Shown in pieces: positions 52,213 through 61,152 of a DNA stretch of 64,000 nucleotides (positions are counted from its first letter, which is position 1; every line of letters begins with the position of its first letter). The notes beneath the pieces are model-generated. The model did not search any database. It worked only from the letters and a program-made list of their open reading frames with translations, and was not told the origin of the DNA. Position numbers and translations under genes: made by a program. Source of the stretch: Corynebacterium timonense (GTDB taxonomy: Bacteria; Actinomycetota; Actinomycetes; Mycobacteriales; Mycobacteriaceae); assembly GCF_900105305.1 (NCBI RefSeq), contig NZ_LT629765.1:1488001-1552000 (forward strand), written 5' to 3'.

Positions 52213-52968
52213 CTAGTGGTACGCCGCGATGGGGCCGTGCGGCCCGTCGATCACCGTGATCTCGGTATTGAAGATATCGGTGAGCAGATCGTCGCGCATG
52301 ATTTCGTCGGGTGTGCCGAACGCCGCGATCTGCCCGTCCTTGGCGGCGCAGATGTAGTCGGCGTAGCGCGCGGCGTAGTTGATGTCGTGCAGCACGATAA
52401 TGATCGTTCGACCCAGGTCGTGGGCCGCGTCGTAGAGGTGGCGCATCATGTCCACAGAGTGGGCGATGTCGAGGTTGTTGAGGGGCTCGTCGAGAAGCAC
52501 GTACTCGGTCTCTTGGCAGAGCACCATCGCTACGTAGGCGCGCTGGCGCTGCCCGCCGGACAGCTGGTCCAAGTAGCGGTTTTCCAGGGGTTTCAGGCCC
52601 AGGAAATCGACGTACTTGGAGATGATCCCCTCGTCCTCCTCATTCAGCCGCCCCTGCGTGTACGGAAACCGCCCGAACCCGACGAGCTGGCGCACCGTCA
52701 AGCGGGTGACAAAGTGGTTTTCTTGCCGCAGGATCGAGATGATCTTGGCCAGGTCCTTGGACTTCGTGGAGGTCACGTCCATCTGCGCGATTTCCACGGT
52801 GCCCGAGTCCACGGCGAGCAGGCGCCCAATCATGGTGAGCAGGGTCGACTTGCCCGCCCCGTTGGGCCCCACCAAGGCGGTGATCCCGCCGGCGGGAATT
52901 TGCAAGTTGACCGGCCCGATGGCGACGTCGTCGCCGTAGGCCTTGCGGACGTCGGTAAGCGTAATCAC
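52213..52968 (-). CDS. Siderophore ABC transporter ATP-binding protein
   Basis: A 251-residue ATPase of the FepC type. Walker A GPNGAGKST is at residues 34-42, signature LSGGQRQRAYVAMVL, Walker B YVLLDEPLNNLD and switch His in IVLHDINYAARYADY. The GTG start overlaps the permease stop (GTGA). It is last in a four-gene operon (binding protein, two permeases, ATPase) and ends just before the rRNA operon promoter region, which reads in the same direction. Confidence 0.92.
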   Translation of the reverse strand: MITLTDVRKAYGDDVAIGPVNLQIPAGGITALVGPNGAGKSTLLTMIGRLLAVDSGTVEIAQMDVTSTKSKDLAKIISILRQENHFVTRLTVRQLVGFGRFPYTQGRLNEEDEGIISKYVDFLGLKPLENRYLDQLSGGQRQRAYVAMVLCQETEYVLLDEPLNNLDIAHSVDMMRHLYDAAHDLGRTIIIVLHDINYAARYADYICAAKDGQIAAFGTPDEIMRDDLLTDIFNTEITVIDGPHGPIAAYH

Positions 52969-53978
52969 AAGCGGCCCTTTCTGAGGATGACGACGAGGAA
53001 CGTGAGTCCTCCGACGAGCTCGATGATGATGGACACGGCACCCTGCGCGTAGAAGATGTGGTTCATCACGAAGTACGCGCCGGTCAAGATGGCAAACCCG
53101 AGGAGGAACGCCATCGGCAAGATATAGCGGTGATCGTAAGTGTCGGAGAACTGGTACGCAAGGGTGGCGACGAGGAACCCGAGGAAGGTCATCGGCCCCA
53201 CGAGCGCGGTGGACACCGCCATGAGGATGGCGACGAGGACGAGCGTGAAAACCGCGTGCACGCGGTGGTTCACCCCCAGGTTGAGGGCGACGTCGCGTCC
53301 CAGCGCAAGCACGTTCAGCCGGCGCGAGTTCGCGTACATGAGGGCGGCCGCCACGATGACAAGGGGCACGGCAAGCGGGTAGTACTCGGGGTCGGCGTTG
53401 TTGACCGAGCCGAACATTCTCGCGGTGAGCACGTCGAACTCGCTCGGCGTGAGCATGCGCTGCATGAACGTCGACAGCGACCCCAGCCCGCCGCCGATGA
53501 CCACGCCCACGAGCAGCATCGCGTGCATGTTCGTGTTCGAGTCCATGAGCAGCCAGGTGTACAGGATGAGCGACAGCCCCACCATGAGCAGCAGCTGCAC
53601 CACAAACATGTCGAGGGTGCGCGCGTTATTGAGGCCCGCGGCGCCGAAAAAGTACACGGTCGCCGTGTGAATCGTCCGGTACAGCGCCTCGAAACCCATG
53701 ATCGAGGGCGTAATGATGCGGTTGTTCGTCACCGTTTGGAACGCCACCGTCGCCACGGCCTGGCACAGCGCGACGATCGCCATCGTCACCACAGAGTTCA
53801 TGCGCCGCTCGACGATGAGCCAGTAGCCGCGCGTGCCGTACTCGACGGGGTTTTCGTAGGCGATCAGCCCGATCACGAAGGCCACGGACAGCAGCGACAG
53901 GACCGCGAACAGGATCCAATAACGCCTTTTGCTTGTCGACGTCTGAAAGGCGCCAACATTCCTCACAGTGCTACCCAC
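52965..53978 (-). CDS. FecCD-family siderophore permease, second subunit
   Basis: A 337-residue membrane protein with about nine hydrophobic segments. FecCD motifs include TNNRIITPSIMGFEALY and ALVGPMTFLGFLVATLAYQF, the latter near the ATPase-contact region. The GTG start at 53978 overlaps the first permease gene by 8 nt and its stop overlaps the ATPase by 4 nt. It pairs with the other permease as a heterodimeric channel, as in YclNO or FatCD systems. Confidence 0.9.
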   Translation of the reverse strand: MGSTVRNVGAFQTSTSKRRYWILFAVLSLLSVAFVIGLIAYENPVEYGTRGYWLIVERRMNSVVTMAIVALCQAVATVAFQTVTNNRIITPSIMGFEALYRTIHTATVYFFGAAGLNNARTLDMFVVQLLLMVGLSLILYTWLLMDSNTNMHAMLLVGVVIGGGLGSLSTFMQRMLTPSEFDVLTARMFGSVNNADPEYYPLAVPLVIVAAALMYANSRRLNVLALGRDVALNLGVNHRVHAVFTLVLVAILMAVSTALVGPMTFLGFLVATLAYQFSDTYDHRYILPMAFLLGFAILTGAYFVMNHIFYAQGAVSIIIELVGGLTFLVVILRKGRL

Positions 53979-54933
53979 GACGTGTCTTCCTCACAATCAA
54001 AGCGACGAACACGACAGCACCCACGACCCCCAAGATGACGGAGACGGGCATCTCGAAGGGCGCGATGATCGTCCTTCCGAGCAGGTCACACACGGTCACG
54101 ATGGCAATACCGAGCAGGCAGACGAAGGGCAAGTTGGACCGTAGGTCGTCGCCACGCGCCATGGACACGAGGTTGGGCACGATGAGCCCGAGGAACGGAA
54201 GGTTGCCCACCACGACCGTGACAACGCCGGTGGCCACGGCGACGAGCCCTGTGCCAACGAGGACCACCCGGTTGTAGTTGAGGCCCACGTTGGTGGCCAC
54301 GTCCTCCCCCAGCCCCGCGACGGTGAGCTTATCTGCGTAGAAAAAGACCGCCACCACCACAAGAAGCACGATCCACAGAACCTCGTACTGCCCGGAGATC
54401 ACGCTGGTAAACGAGCCCGCGAACCACACGCCGAGCGACTGCAGCAGCTCGGCCTGCAGCGCGAAGAACGTGGACACGGAGCTGACCACCGCCCCGAGCA
54501 TGATGCCAACGATGGGGACGACGAGCGAGGAACGCAGCTTGACGCGCCGCAAGAACGCGAAAAACACCATGGTGCCCACAAAGGCGAAAATGACGGCCAC
54601 GATCATGCGGGTGAGAATCGTCGCTTCGGGCATGAAGATCAGCGTGACCAAGAGTCCCAGTCCCGCCCATTCGGTGGTGCCCGTGGTCGTCGGCTCCACG
54701 AAGCGGTTCTGGGTAAGCATCTGCATGATCAGGCCGCTCATTGCCATCGCCGCGCCCGCCAGCACGAGCGCGACGGTGCGCGGCACGCGCGTGGCCTGAA
54801 ACATGTCCCAGCCGTCGGCGTTGCGCCAAATGTCGTACTGGCCGACAAACAGCGAGGCCGCGAGCAGGGCGATAACAGCGGCAACACCCGCTAGAAGCTT
54901 CCAGCGGGTGTTGGTGGTGGTCGTTCGTGACAT
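53971..54933 (-). CDS. FecCD-family siderophore permease, first subunit
   Basis: A 320-residue membrane protein with nine to ten hydrophobic segments and FecCD signatures ATRVPRTVALVLAGAAMAMSG, seen as VPRTVALVLAGAAMAMSGL, QNRFVEPTTTGTTEWAGLG and LPFLGLIVPNLVSMARGDD. It is followed by the second permease, overlapping 8 nt. It starts at ATG 54933, overlapping the binding-protein stop by one base (TAATG). Confidence 0.9.
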   Translation of the reverse strand: MSRTTTTNTRWKLLAGVAAVIALLAASLFVGQYDIWRNADGWDMFQATRVPRTVALVLAGAAMAMSGLIMQMLTQNRFVEPTTTGTTEWAGLGLLVTLIFMPEATILTRMIVAVIFAFVGTMVFFAFLRRVKLRSSLVVPIVGIMLGAVVSSVSTFFALQAELLQSLGVWFAGSFTSVISGQYEVLWIVLLVVVAVFFYADKLTVAGLGEDVATNVGLNYNRVVLVGTGLVAVATGVVTVVVGNLPFLGLIVPNLVSMARGDDLRSNLPFVCLLGIAIVTVCDLLGRTIIAPFEMPVSVILGVVGAVVFVALIVRKTRRG

Positions 54934-55952
54934 TACTGAGCGGATTCGAAGGCCTCTGCCAGCGCGTTCAGGATCTCGGTGTACGTGATGATCGACTCGT
55001 TGGTGTACGTGTCGTTCGGTGCCACGTAGATCTGGCCGTTCTGCACGGCGGGCACGTTCTGCAGCGGAGCGGCGTCCGCGAGGACCTGCTGCGCCGCCGG
55101 GGAGCCCTCGTCGCTGCGGGTGCCGGCGTCGCGGTCGAGGACGAGCAGCCAGTCGGGGTTGGACTGCGCGATGGTCTCCACGGAGATGTCGTCACCCTGG
55201 TGGTCATCGGTGGCGTTCTCAACCTCGAGGGCCGGCGTCAGGCCGAGCAGGTCGAAGATCGGGCCCCAGGTGCGTCCGACGGTGGGAGCGACGTAGCCGA
55301 TCTCGCCGCCGGAGACGTTGAGTGCCATGACGGTCTGCTCCGGGTCGTAGGCGTCCTTGGCTCGGTCGACGGCGGCATTGAAGTCGTCGACAAGCTTCTG
55401 CGCTTCCTCCTGCTTGTCAAAGACCTCGCCGAGCGCCTGCACGTGGCGGATGAGCTCCTCTTCGAAGGGCTCGCCGTCGCGCGGCTCGAAGTCGAGCACC
55501 GCGGCATTCGGGACGAGGTTCTCAATCTCCTCGTCGTAGCGCTGGAAGCGCTGGCCGGAGACGACGACGTCCGGGTCGGCGGCCACGATGGCCTCCAGGT
55601 TCGGCTCGCGGTGGTTTCCGATGTCGACGATGTCCTCATCGTCGCCGATGCCCGGGATCGTGACCGGCACGATGGCGCGGGCAGCCGCGACGGGCTTAAT
55701 GCCCCACTGGTCGAGGATCTCGAAGGAGCGGTTGTCCAAGGCGACGACACGCTCCGGCGGGCTCGGGACCTCCTTGGTGCCGTAGTTGTCCTCGACGGTG
55801 ACAGTGCCCTGCGCGTCGCTGTTCGCAGCGGTCGCGGAGGTTTGCGCCTGCTCCTGCTGCTCGGGGGCGCCGTTATCTGCGCAGCCGGCGAGTCCAAGCG
55901 ACGTCGAGACCGCGACTGCCAGCAACGCTACACGTGTGGGGAAACGAGACAT
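54933..55952 (-). CDS. Siderophore ABC transporter substrate-binding lipoprotein
   Basis: A 339-residue lipoprotein: lipobox LAGC with Cys near residue 23, Gln/Ala-rich linker, then the siderophore-binding fold (TVTVEDNYGTKEVPSPPERVVALDN; PNLEAIVAADPDVVVSGQRFQ; YVAPTVGRTWGPIFDLLGL; NPDWLLVLDRDAG). The overall pattern resembles FatB/YclQ-type proteins that bind catecholate or hydroxycarboxylate siderophores, but the ligand is not certain. It is first in the operon. A DtxR-like box at 56017-56035 lies 65 nt upstream. Confidence 0.9.
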   Translation of the reverse strand: MSRFPTRVALLAVAVSTSLGLAGCADNGAPEQQEQAQTSATAANSDAQGTVTVEDNYGTKEVPSPPERVVALDNRSFEILDQWGIKPVAAARAIVPVTIPGIGDDEDIVDIGNHREPNLEAIVAADPDVVVSGQRFQRYDEEIENLVPNAAVLDFEPRDGEPFEEELIRHVQALGEVFDKQEEAQKLVDDFNAAVDRAKDAYDPEQTVMALNVSGGEIGYVAPTVGRTWGPIFDLLGLTPALEVENATDDHQGDDISVETIAQSNPDWLLVLDRDAGTRSDEGSPAAQQVLADAAPLQNVPAVQNGQIYVAPNDTYTNESIITYTEILNALAEAFESAQ

Positions 55953-56016
55953 TGATCGTGCTCCTCTTTTTCGTAAAGCTCGGTAGTAGCTACCTAGGAA
56001 AACCTACATTGCCGCC

Positions 56017-56035
56017 ATAGCTAAGCCAATCCTTA
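56017..56035 (-). promoter_or_regulatory. DtxR-like box before second siderophore operon
   Basis: On the minus strand TAAGGATTGGCTTAGCTAT agrees with the DtxR 19-mer consensus at about 13 positions, and a weaker TAGGTTTTCCTAGGTA follows nearer to the gene. The placement ahead of an iron-uptake operon supports iron-dependent repression. Confidence 0.55.
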
Positions 56036-56079
56036 CCCCCGGCGGGTTCTGTATTTACAGTACACAAGCGTTTCCTAAA

Positions 56080-57069
56080 TCAACGCACGGGGGTAAAAGC
56101 GGGGAGCACGTGGTGGGCGAATTCTTCGATTTGCTCCTCCGCATCGCGCTCGGAGGCGCGGAAATTCACCATCACGTGACTGATCCCGATCTCGCGCTGC
56201 GCCTCAAGCAGCCGCCGCAGGGCGGTGCGCCCCAGCCGGTAGCCAAACGTGTGGCCCTCCGCCGGGGCGTCGGGGTCCGGGTGGAGGTCCACCCACAACG
56301 ACTCCGCAAAGGGCTTCCACTCCCCTCCCGCCTCAGTGACCGCCTCGTTCCAGTTGCGCACGTTCACCTTCTGCACCTCGAGGCCCTTGTGGTACATCAA
56401 CCATCCGTGCGTGTTGGCCGCGCGCCACTGCATCGTCTGCTGCAGCGAGCCCGTGGCCAACAGCGGCACCTCGCGGGCCAGCGGCTTGGGCACGACATCC
56501 GCCCCGCCCATCTTTCCGCCCGCCCAGCGGATCGGGGTCCAGCTGGTCGTCAGCGCCTCGCGGTAGACGCGCAGGTGCTCCGCGAGCACGTCGCCGCGAG
56601 TCCCCCGGTCCTGCCCGAACGCCGGGAACTCCTCCGGGCGATCGCCCGTGGCGACACCCATGAGGAAGCGCCCTCCGGACAACCGATCGAGCGTCGCCGC
56701 CCGCTTCGCCAGAAGCAGCGGATGCTGGAAGGGGACGACGATCGCCGCCGTCCCCAGTGCGATCTCGCTCGTCTGCGCCGCCAGGTACGACAGGTACATC
56801 CACGGATCCCACACCTGGCCGACGTCGCCGAACGTTTCCACCCGCAGCGGGATGTCGCGCACCCACACCGCGGCGAACCCGGCCTCCTCCGCCGCGCGCA
56901 CCAACCGCACCTGGTTGTCGAGGCCATCGAGCGGGTTTTCCTCCGCGCCGGCCTCAATGGGCAGCGTGAGCCCCACCGTCAGCTCGCCGCGACGGAAAGT
57001 GCGGGCAAACCCGGGCAGCTGCGTGTAGGAGCGTTCCGAGAGACGAAAGAGCGGGTTGGTCTCAGCCAT
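56080..57069 (-). CDS. LLM-class (luciferase-like) flavin oxidoreductase
   Basis: A 329-residue TIM-barrel oxidoreductase of the luciferase-like class, probably using FMN or F420. Segments: TVGLTLPIEA, AEEAGFAAVWVRDIPL, DPWMYLSYLAAQTSEIALGTAAIV, and SGGRFLMGVATGDRPEEFPAFG. The pattern resembles the BA3436-type subfamily; substrate unknown. ATG 57069 follows TATCCT by 6 nt, so the message is probably leaderless; the longer frame to 57186 lacks coding character. The gap 57070-57261 holds its promoter and no gene. Confidence 0.85.
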   Translation of the reverse strand: MAETNPLFRLSERSYTQLPGFARTFRRGELTVGLTLPIEAGAEENPLDGLDNQVRLVRAAEEAGFAAVWVRDIPLRVETFGDVGQVWDPWMYLSYLAAQTSEIALGTAAIVVPFQHPLLLAKRAATLDRLSGGRFLMGVATGDRPEEFPAFGQDRGTRGDVLAEHLRVYREALTTSWTPIRWAGGKMGGADVVPKPLAREVPLLATGSLQQTMQWRAANTHGWLMYHKGLEVQKVNVRNWNEAVTEAGGEWKPFAESLWVDLHPDPDAPAEGHTFGYRLGRTALRRLLEAQREIGISHVMVNFRASERDAEEQIEEFAHHVLPAFTPVR

Positions 57070-58167
57070 AAGGCCAGGATACGAGACCGCGGCGACGTTC
57101 ACGGCGGTGCGGGGGTGCGGTTGGAACCGACGCAGCACGGTGGCCGCGCCGGGGCTAGCTGTGCTTCCCCGCGGCGTTGTGAACACGCTCGTGGTCGTTG
57201 TCTAGCGGGGTGGCGCAGCCCGCGTTCGAGGAACGCAGCAAGCCCGCCCGATTCCGGGCATTTAGGATGGTGCGCTCCAGGTGAACTCGTTGAACTCCGC
57301 CAGCGTCCGCGCGTCGTCGTTTCGCACCGGCAACCCCCGATCCCTGCTGACATAGCGCGACCCGTCCGGGTAGCAGAAGTGGATGTCACCCTCGTCGCGC
57401 AGGATGGTGACGGCACCGTCGCTGACGAGGCTGTGGCACGCCGAGCACAGGGGCAGCAGGTTGTCGAGGTCGGTGGTTCCACCGTCGGCCCAGTCGTGGA
57501 TGTGGTGCATCTCCATAAACCGCGTATGGGTACAGCCCGGCATGGCGCATTGGCTGCGCCACATGAGCATCAGCGCGTTGATCTGGGCGTTGGTGGCAAG
57601 GCGGAACGCGCGTCCAGTGTTGAGCACGAGTCCGGTGCCGTCGACCCGGTTGATCCGGTAGTGAGCGTTGGCGAGGAAACTCTTGACGGCGTCGGAGCCG
57701 GCACCGGGGTTCAGCGGCAGGTAGGCGCGCCCGTCGGTGGTCATCACGATGTTGACGTGGGCGCCCGGAGCACGCAGCGGGTTGTTGGGTTGCGACAAAG
57801 TGATGTTGATCATGCCCATAAACGCGCTCAGCAGGGCGTCGGCGGTGGGCTGGCCGTACATGGAGGGGGCGGCTGCCAAGCGTTGGGGGTCGAGGACGCC
57901 GTCGGCGCCTGTCAGTGTGGACCAGTCGACGCTGCGCCAAGCGAGTTCGCCGGTTTTCAGCGCGGCCATGAGGCGGGCAGCTTCTGCCGGGCTGAAGTTG
58001 GCCCACAGGCTGAGGCGCCCGTTGGGGCGTGGGGCGACGCGTACGTAGGAACGCGCCGCTGGCTGAGGGGCGCCGTTGCGGTGTGCGAGGAGGGCGAGTT
58101 GGAGGTCGCTATAGGTCAGGGTGCGGGCGAGATCAACGAGTTCGTGTTCGTTGCTGTCGTCGAGGTG

Positions 58168-58193
58168 TGTCAAGCCCCGAGTTTTGTAGAGGG
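58168..58193 (+). repeat. IS terminal inverted repeat, left
   Basis: Twenty-six bases that match the complement of 59453-59478 at about 19 positions, including GCCCCG and TAGAGGG blocks. It marks the orfB-side end. Confidence 0.88.
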
Positions 58194-58208
58194 TCCTATT
58201 GTTGTCGA

Positions 58209-59135
58209 TTAGGCCGCTTGGGTGTTCGCGGCGGTGTATTCCTGATGGACCTGGCTCGGTGGGCGGTACCCCAGCGCCGAGTGCACACGGCGGTTGTTGT
58301 ACCAGCCGACCCATGTCGACGTCGCGACGAGAACATCTCGCAGTGCCGGCCAGGTCCTACGGTCGATGAGTTCAGCTTTGAACACTGAGTTCAGCGCTTC
58401 TGCCATCGCGTTGTCGTAGGAGTCTCCCCGCGAGCCAACCGATGCGATAACCTGCGACTGGGCCAAGGTCTCTCCGTAGACGACCGACCTGTACTGCACG
58501 CCCCTGTCTGAGTGATGGATCAGACCGGAGACATCTTCACCGGCGCGCAGGCGCGCTGACAAGGCCATGTCAAGTGCGTCTTTAGCCAGCGATGTGCGCA
58601 TGTGGTTGGTGATCTGCCAGCCAACAATCTCCCGGGTATACGCGTCGAGAACGAACGAGGCATACACCCACCCGACACGCGTGGGGATGTATGTGATATC
58701 CGCGACCCACAGCCGGTTCGGCGCATCGACACAAAAGTCGCGCTCGACCAAGTCGACTGGGCAGTTATCGGGGGCAGCGCTGCGGGTCGAGGGCTTTTTC
58801 TTCCGGCGCCGGATACCACGGATGCCTTCGAGTGCCATGAGGCGCTCAACGGTGCACCGGGCGACGTGACCGAAGTCACCTTGGCGATTGATCTCAGCCC
58901 ATAGTTTGCGCGCTCCATAGCAGGAGTAGTTGTCGTCGTAGATGGCACGCAACGCTTTGCGTAGTTGTCGGTCGCGGATAGATCGAGATGATTCAGGCCG
59001 GGATTTGTAGGCGTAGTAGGTGCTCAGGGCGATTTTCGCGTCGGTTGCCGCCAAGGCGCGAATAATCGGCTCGACCCCGAACTCCTCCCGGTTGTCGTCG
59101 ATGAACCGGACGACTACGTGTGTGGGCGCTCGCAC
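58209..59135 (-). CDS. IS3-family transposase, OrfB (DDE catalytic part)
   Basis: A 308-residue rve-type integrase core. The DDE triad is recognisable: D in WVADITYIPT, D in GLIHHSDRGVQY and E in SYDNAMAEALNSVFKAELI, with NNRRVHSALGYRPP near the end. The nominal GTG 59135 start is probably not used alone: the active product is the OrfAB fusion made by -1 slippage at TTTTTTC (59150-59144). It ends 41 nt before the left IS end. Confidence 0.95.
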   Translation of the reverse strand: MRAPTHVVVRFIDDNREEFGVEPIIRALAATDAKIALSTYYAYKSRPESSRSIRDRQLRKALRAIYDDNYSCYGARKLWAEINRQGDFGHVARCTVERLMALEGIRGIRRRKKKPSTRSAAPDNCPVDLVERDFCVDAPNRLWVADITYIPTRVGWVYASFVLDAYTREIVGWQITNHMRTSLAKDALDMALSARLRAGEDVSGLIHHSDRGVQYRSVVYGETLAQSQVIASVGSRGDSYDNAMAEALNSVFKAELIDRRTWPALRDVLVATSTWVGWYNNRRVHSALGYRPPSQVHQEYTAANTQAA

Positions 59136-59425
59136 TCCGCCGCGAAAAAAGCTGATGCTCTTTTCAAAATCTCGTTGGCGCGCTTCGCTTCAATCAGTTC
59201 AGCTCGCAGTCTGCGGTTCTCCGCTGCACAATCCACCGATTCAGCCGGGGTTGCCGCGCCGGATTGTTTATGAGCGCGGACCCAGCCGCGCAGAGTTTCC
59301 TTGCTCATTCCGAGCTCGACAGCGATGCGGGATATCGCACCACGAGACGTGTCAGGGTCAGCTTGCGCGTGCAGCACCAGTTCGATGGCGCGCTGCTTCA
59401 ACTCAGGCGTGTACTTCGAGGGCAT
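59114..59425 (-). CDS. IS3-family transposase, OrfA (helix-turn-helix part)
   Basis: A 103-residue DNA-binding part: MPSKYTPELKQRAIELVLHA and SRIAVELGMSKETLRGWVRA form the HTH_Tnp_1 domain, followed by the leucine-zipper AAENRRLRAELIEAKRANEIL that multimerises the transposase. It overlaps OrfB by 22 nt in another frame. The slip site TTTTTTC is at 59150-59144 in SAFFAAE, giving the fused transposase by -1 slippage. Confidence 0.95.
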   Translation of the reverse strand: MPSKYTPELKQRAIELVLHAQADPDTSRGAISRIAVELGMSKETLRGWVRAHKQSGAATPAESVDCAAENRRLRAELIEAKRANEILKRASAFFAAECERPHT

Positions 59426-59452
59426 GTGTAGGGCTCCTTTTCCAAATTCCTA

Positions 59453-59478
59453 CCCTCTATTAAACCCGGGGCGAACCA
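59453..59478 (-). repeat. IS terminal inverted repeat, right
   Basis: The orfA-side end, read on the minus strand as TGGTTCGCCCCGGGTTTAAT then AGAGGG, pairing with the left repeat. Confidence 0.88.
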
Positions 59479-59937
59479 GTGAACGGTGAGCAGTCGGGCC
59501 TTGGAGTAGGTGATCTCGCCGTTGCGGAACGCGGCGGCCATGACTGGGAAACCGTGCATGGCGCGGGCGATCTTGACGTACTCGTGGGCGGTGGAGGTGG
59601 GGATATCGAGAGTGCGGATCAGCCATGTAGCAGTGGTGCGGGCGCCGAAGTGAGACGCGAGGTTGTTGGCGTCGAAAAGCGCGATGGCCCAGAGTGTGTG
59701 CGCTTTGCGGCGGGTCACCATGCCGAAGGCGTGTTCGATGGCTGCGGCGATGTCGGCAGGTGCACTTTCGCAGCTGATAGTGGTGGGTGGTGTGGTCATG
59801 AGCAAGGCCCCCGTCAGTGTCGATCGTGTGTGTGAATACGACTGTAGCAAGGCCACCGGACATGGGGCGTGGCCTGCTGTTATGCAGGGCGAAAGCCGAG
59901 TTATAAAACACACGTTTGAGACGGTCTCGGGGGGCAA

Positions 59938-60010
59938 AAAGTCCGCAATGCGGACCCGAGGGGAGGTGGCAAGCAGGCAATGCACCTGCGCAAAAAGTCC
60001 GCAATGCGGA
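59938..60010. repeat. Paired palindromic repeats
   Basis: Two copies of AAAAAGTCCGCAATGCGGAC (about 59938 and 59995) flank a GGCAATGCACC stretch. The core palindrome is the same as in the two-copy repeat near the rRNA operon (45797-46170). Read on the minus strand each copy is a short stem followed by TTTTT, which resembles a terminator. The unit lies between the HNH gene start and the tmRNA terminator. Confidence 0.75.
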
Positions 60011-60057
60011 CCCCTCCCCCACTGCGACGCTCTGTGGCGCCGACTCGCATGCACAAA

Positions 60058-60082
60058 CCCCCGGCCGTGATATGGCCGGGGG
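60058..60082 (-). terminator. Terminator of ssrA
   Basis: A 9-bp stem (CCCCCGGCC at 60058-60066 with GGCCGGGGG at 60074-60082), followed on the minus strand by TTTGTG, lies just after the tmRNA 3' end. Confidence 0.85.
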
Positions 60083-60089
60083 TTACCGC

Positions 60090-60468
60090 GGTGGAGATGC
60101 CGGGAATTGAACCCGGGTCCTCCGTCACCGCACCAGGGCTTCTCCGTGCGCAGTTTGCGCTACGCCTCTACTCGGCCCTCCGGATCAGGCAAACATGTCC
60201 GGATGACGGGCCCAGTTGGTGGAAAAAGTCCCTTCCGCGCCCCACCAACAAGGCCGGAAGGCAAGTCCCCTGAGTCGATGCCAGGTACCGGGACGGGGAC
60301 AAGCCCGGCCTGACAGACACGCGGTCGCTACTTAGGCAGCGAGGGCGTAGTCACGCTGAGAGTTCTTCTCTGCGTTTATTGTTTGCTGCGACGCTTACGG
60401 TGGTCTCCAGCCTGCACCGGCACGCTTCCCCTGGTTTGATCAACGGAGTCGAAACCAAAATCATCCCC
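60090..60468 (-). ncRNA. ssrA: Transfer-messenger RNA (tmRNA)
   Basis: About 379 nt on the minus strand. The 5' end GGGGATGATTTTGGTTTCGA and the 3' end GGTTCAATTCCCGGCATCTC fold as the alanine-tRNA-like half: the acceptor arm pairs GGGGATG with CATCTCC. The tag frame reads AEKNSQRDYALAA then TAA (about 60375-60334), close to the corynebacterial tag. CC of the CCA end is encoded, the last A is not. It frees stalled ribosomes together with SmpB, whose gene lies 0.7 kb upstream. Confidence 0.95.
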
Positions 60469-60519
60469 ATTGCCTACGGCGGGATATGCAGTGACCGTAG
60501 GAGAAATTACTCTAGCCGG

Positions 60520-61152
60520 TTAGGGCGCAATGCGCAAGAACTCGACGGTCGCGTCCGCATCGACGGCCAGCCGGACGGCCCTGGCCACGGCGGTGGCGGG
60601 CATCTTCGGGCCGTTCTCGTCGGCGGCGAGCATGTCCGTATCGGTGCGGCCCGGGTGCACGGAGGTCACACGGATGCGCCCCCGCTCCTCTTCCCGCAGG
60701 GCATCGGTGAATCCGCGCAGCGCGAACTTGGAGGCGCAGTACGCTGTGGCGTTTTCGATGCCCGTGAAGCCGGCGCCCGAGTTAATCGTGATCAACAGGC
60801 CGTTCGAGCGGCGCAGCGCGGGCAGCAACGCCCGGGTGAGCTCGATGCCGGCGAAGACGTTGACCTCGAAAGTGTCGCGCCATTGGGCGTCGCTCAGCTC
60901 GGCGAAGCTCCCCTTCGGGAAAACGCCCGCGGCATGGACGAACACGTCGAGGGCGTCAATCTCGGCGGCCGCGTGGCGGATGGCGACCGGGTCGCGCAGG
61001 TCCACCTCGAAGGGCTCCGCGGAGGGCAGCTGCGCCACGATGCCGCTCGCGTCGCTGCTCGCCCCCGCCAGGATGTGGTGGTCGGAGGAGAGTTCCTCGG
61101 CGATCGCGCGGCCGATGCCTCGCGACGCCCCGGTGATGAGAGCCTTCTTCAT
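60520..61152 (-). CDS. Short-chain dehydrogenase/reductase
   Basis: A 210-residue classical SDR. The cofactor motif TGASRGIG is at residues 8-15, NVFAG replaces the NNAG-like segment late, the active Ser is in TINSGAGFTG and the catalytic Tyr-Lys pair in AYCASKFALRGF. Substrate unknown. ATG 61152 overlaps the smpB stop by 4 nt (ATGA), so they are cotranscribed. ssrA follows after 51 nt on the same strand. Confidence 0.9.
   Translation of the reverse strand: MKKALITGASRGIGRAIAEELSSDHHILAGASSDASGIVAQLPSAEPFEVDLRDPVAIRHAAAEIDALDVFVHAAGVFPKGSFAELSDAQWRDTFEVNVFAGIELTRALLPALRRSNGLLITINSGAGFTGIENATAYCASKFALRGFTDALREEERGRIRVTSVHPGRTDTDMLAADENGPKMPATAVARAVRLAVDADATVEFLRIAP

Larger units (their letters stand above)
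58168..59478 (-). mobile_element. IS3-family insertion sequence, complete
   Basis: A 1,311-bp element. The ends begin TG and end CA, with imperfect 26-bp inverted repeats (58168-58193 and 59453-59478, shared blocks GCCCCG and TAGAGGG). A 3-bp target duplication GTG flanks it (58165-58167 and 59479-59481). It carries orfA and orfB in overlapping frames with a TTTTTTC slip site between. It lies inside the DUF222/HNH gene, reading in the same direction. It looks intact and potentially active. Confidence 0.95.
57262..59799 (-). pseudogene. DUF222/HNH endonuclease gene split by IS3 element
   Basis: The 5' part (59799-59479) encodes the start of a DUF222 protein (13E12-repeat family) up to KARLLTVH; the 3' part (58164-57262) resumes at LDDSNEHELVDLARTL and contains the HNH motif CAMPGCTHTRFMEMHHIHDW with LDNLLPLCSACHS. 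Removing the IS and one GTG target copy joins them in frame as a 407-residue protein. ATG 59799 begins MTTPPTTISCESAP. Such proteins are numerous in corynebacteria and their role is unclear. As it stands the gene is broken, since the IS supplies stop codons. Confidence 0.93.

Noticed and set aside
59938..60010. Two palindromes as a CRISPR
   Set aside because: Only two copies, the spacer is not typical, and the palindrome recurs elsewhere in a different setting.
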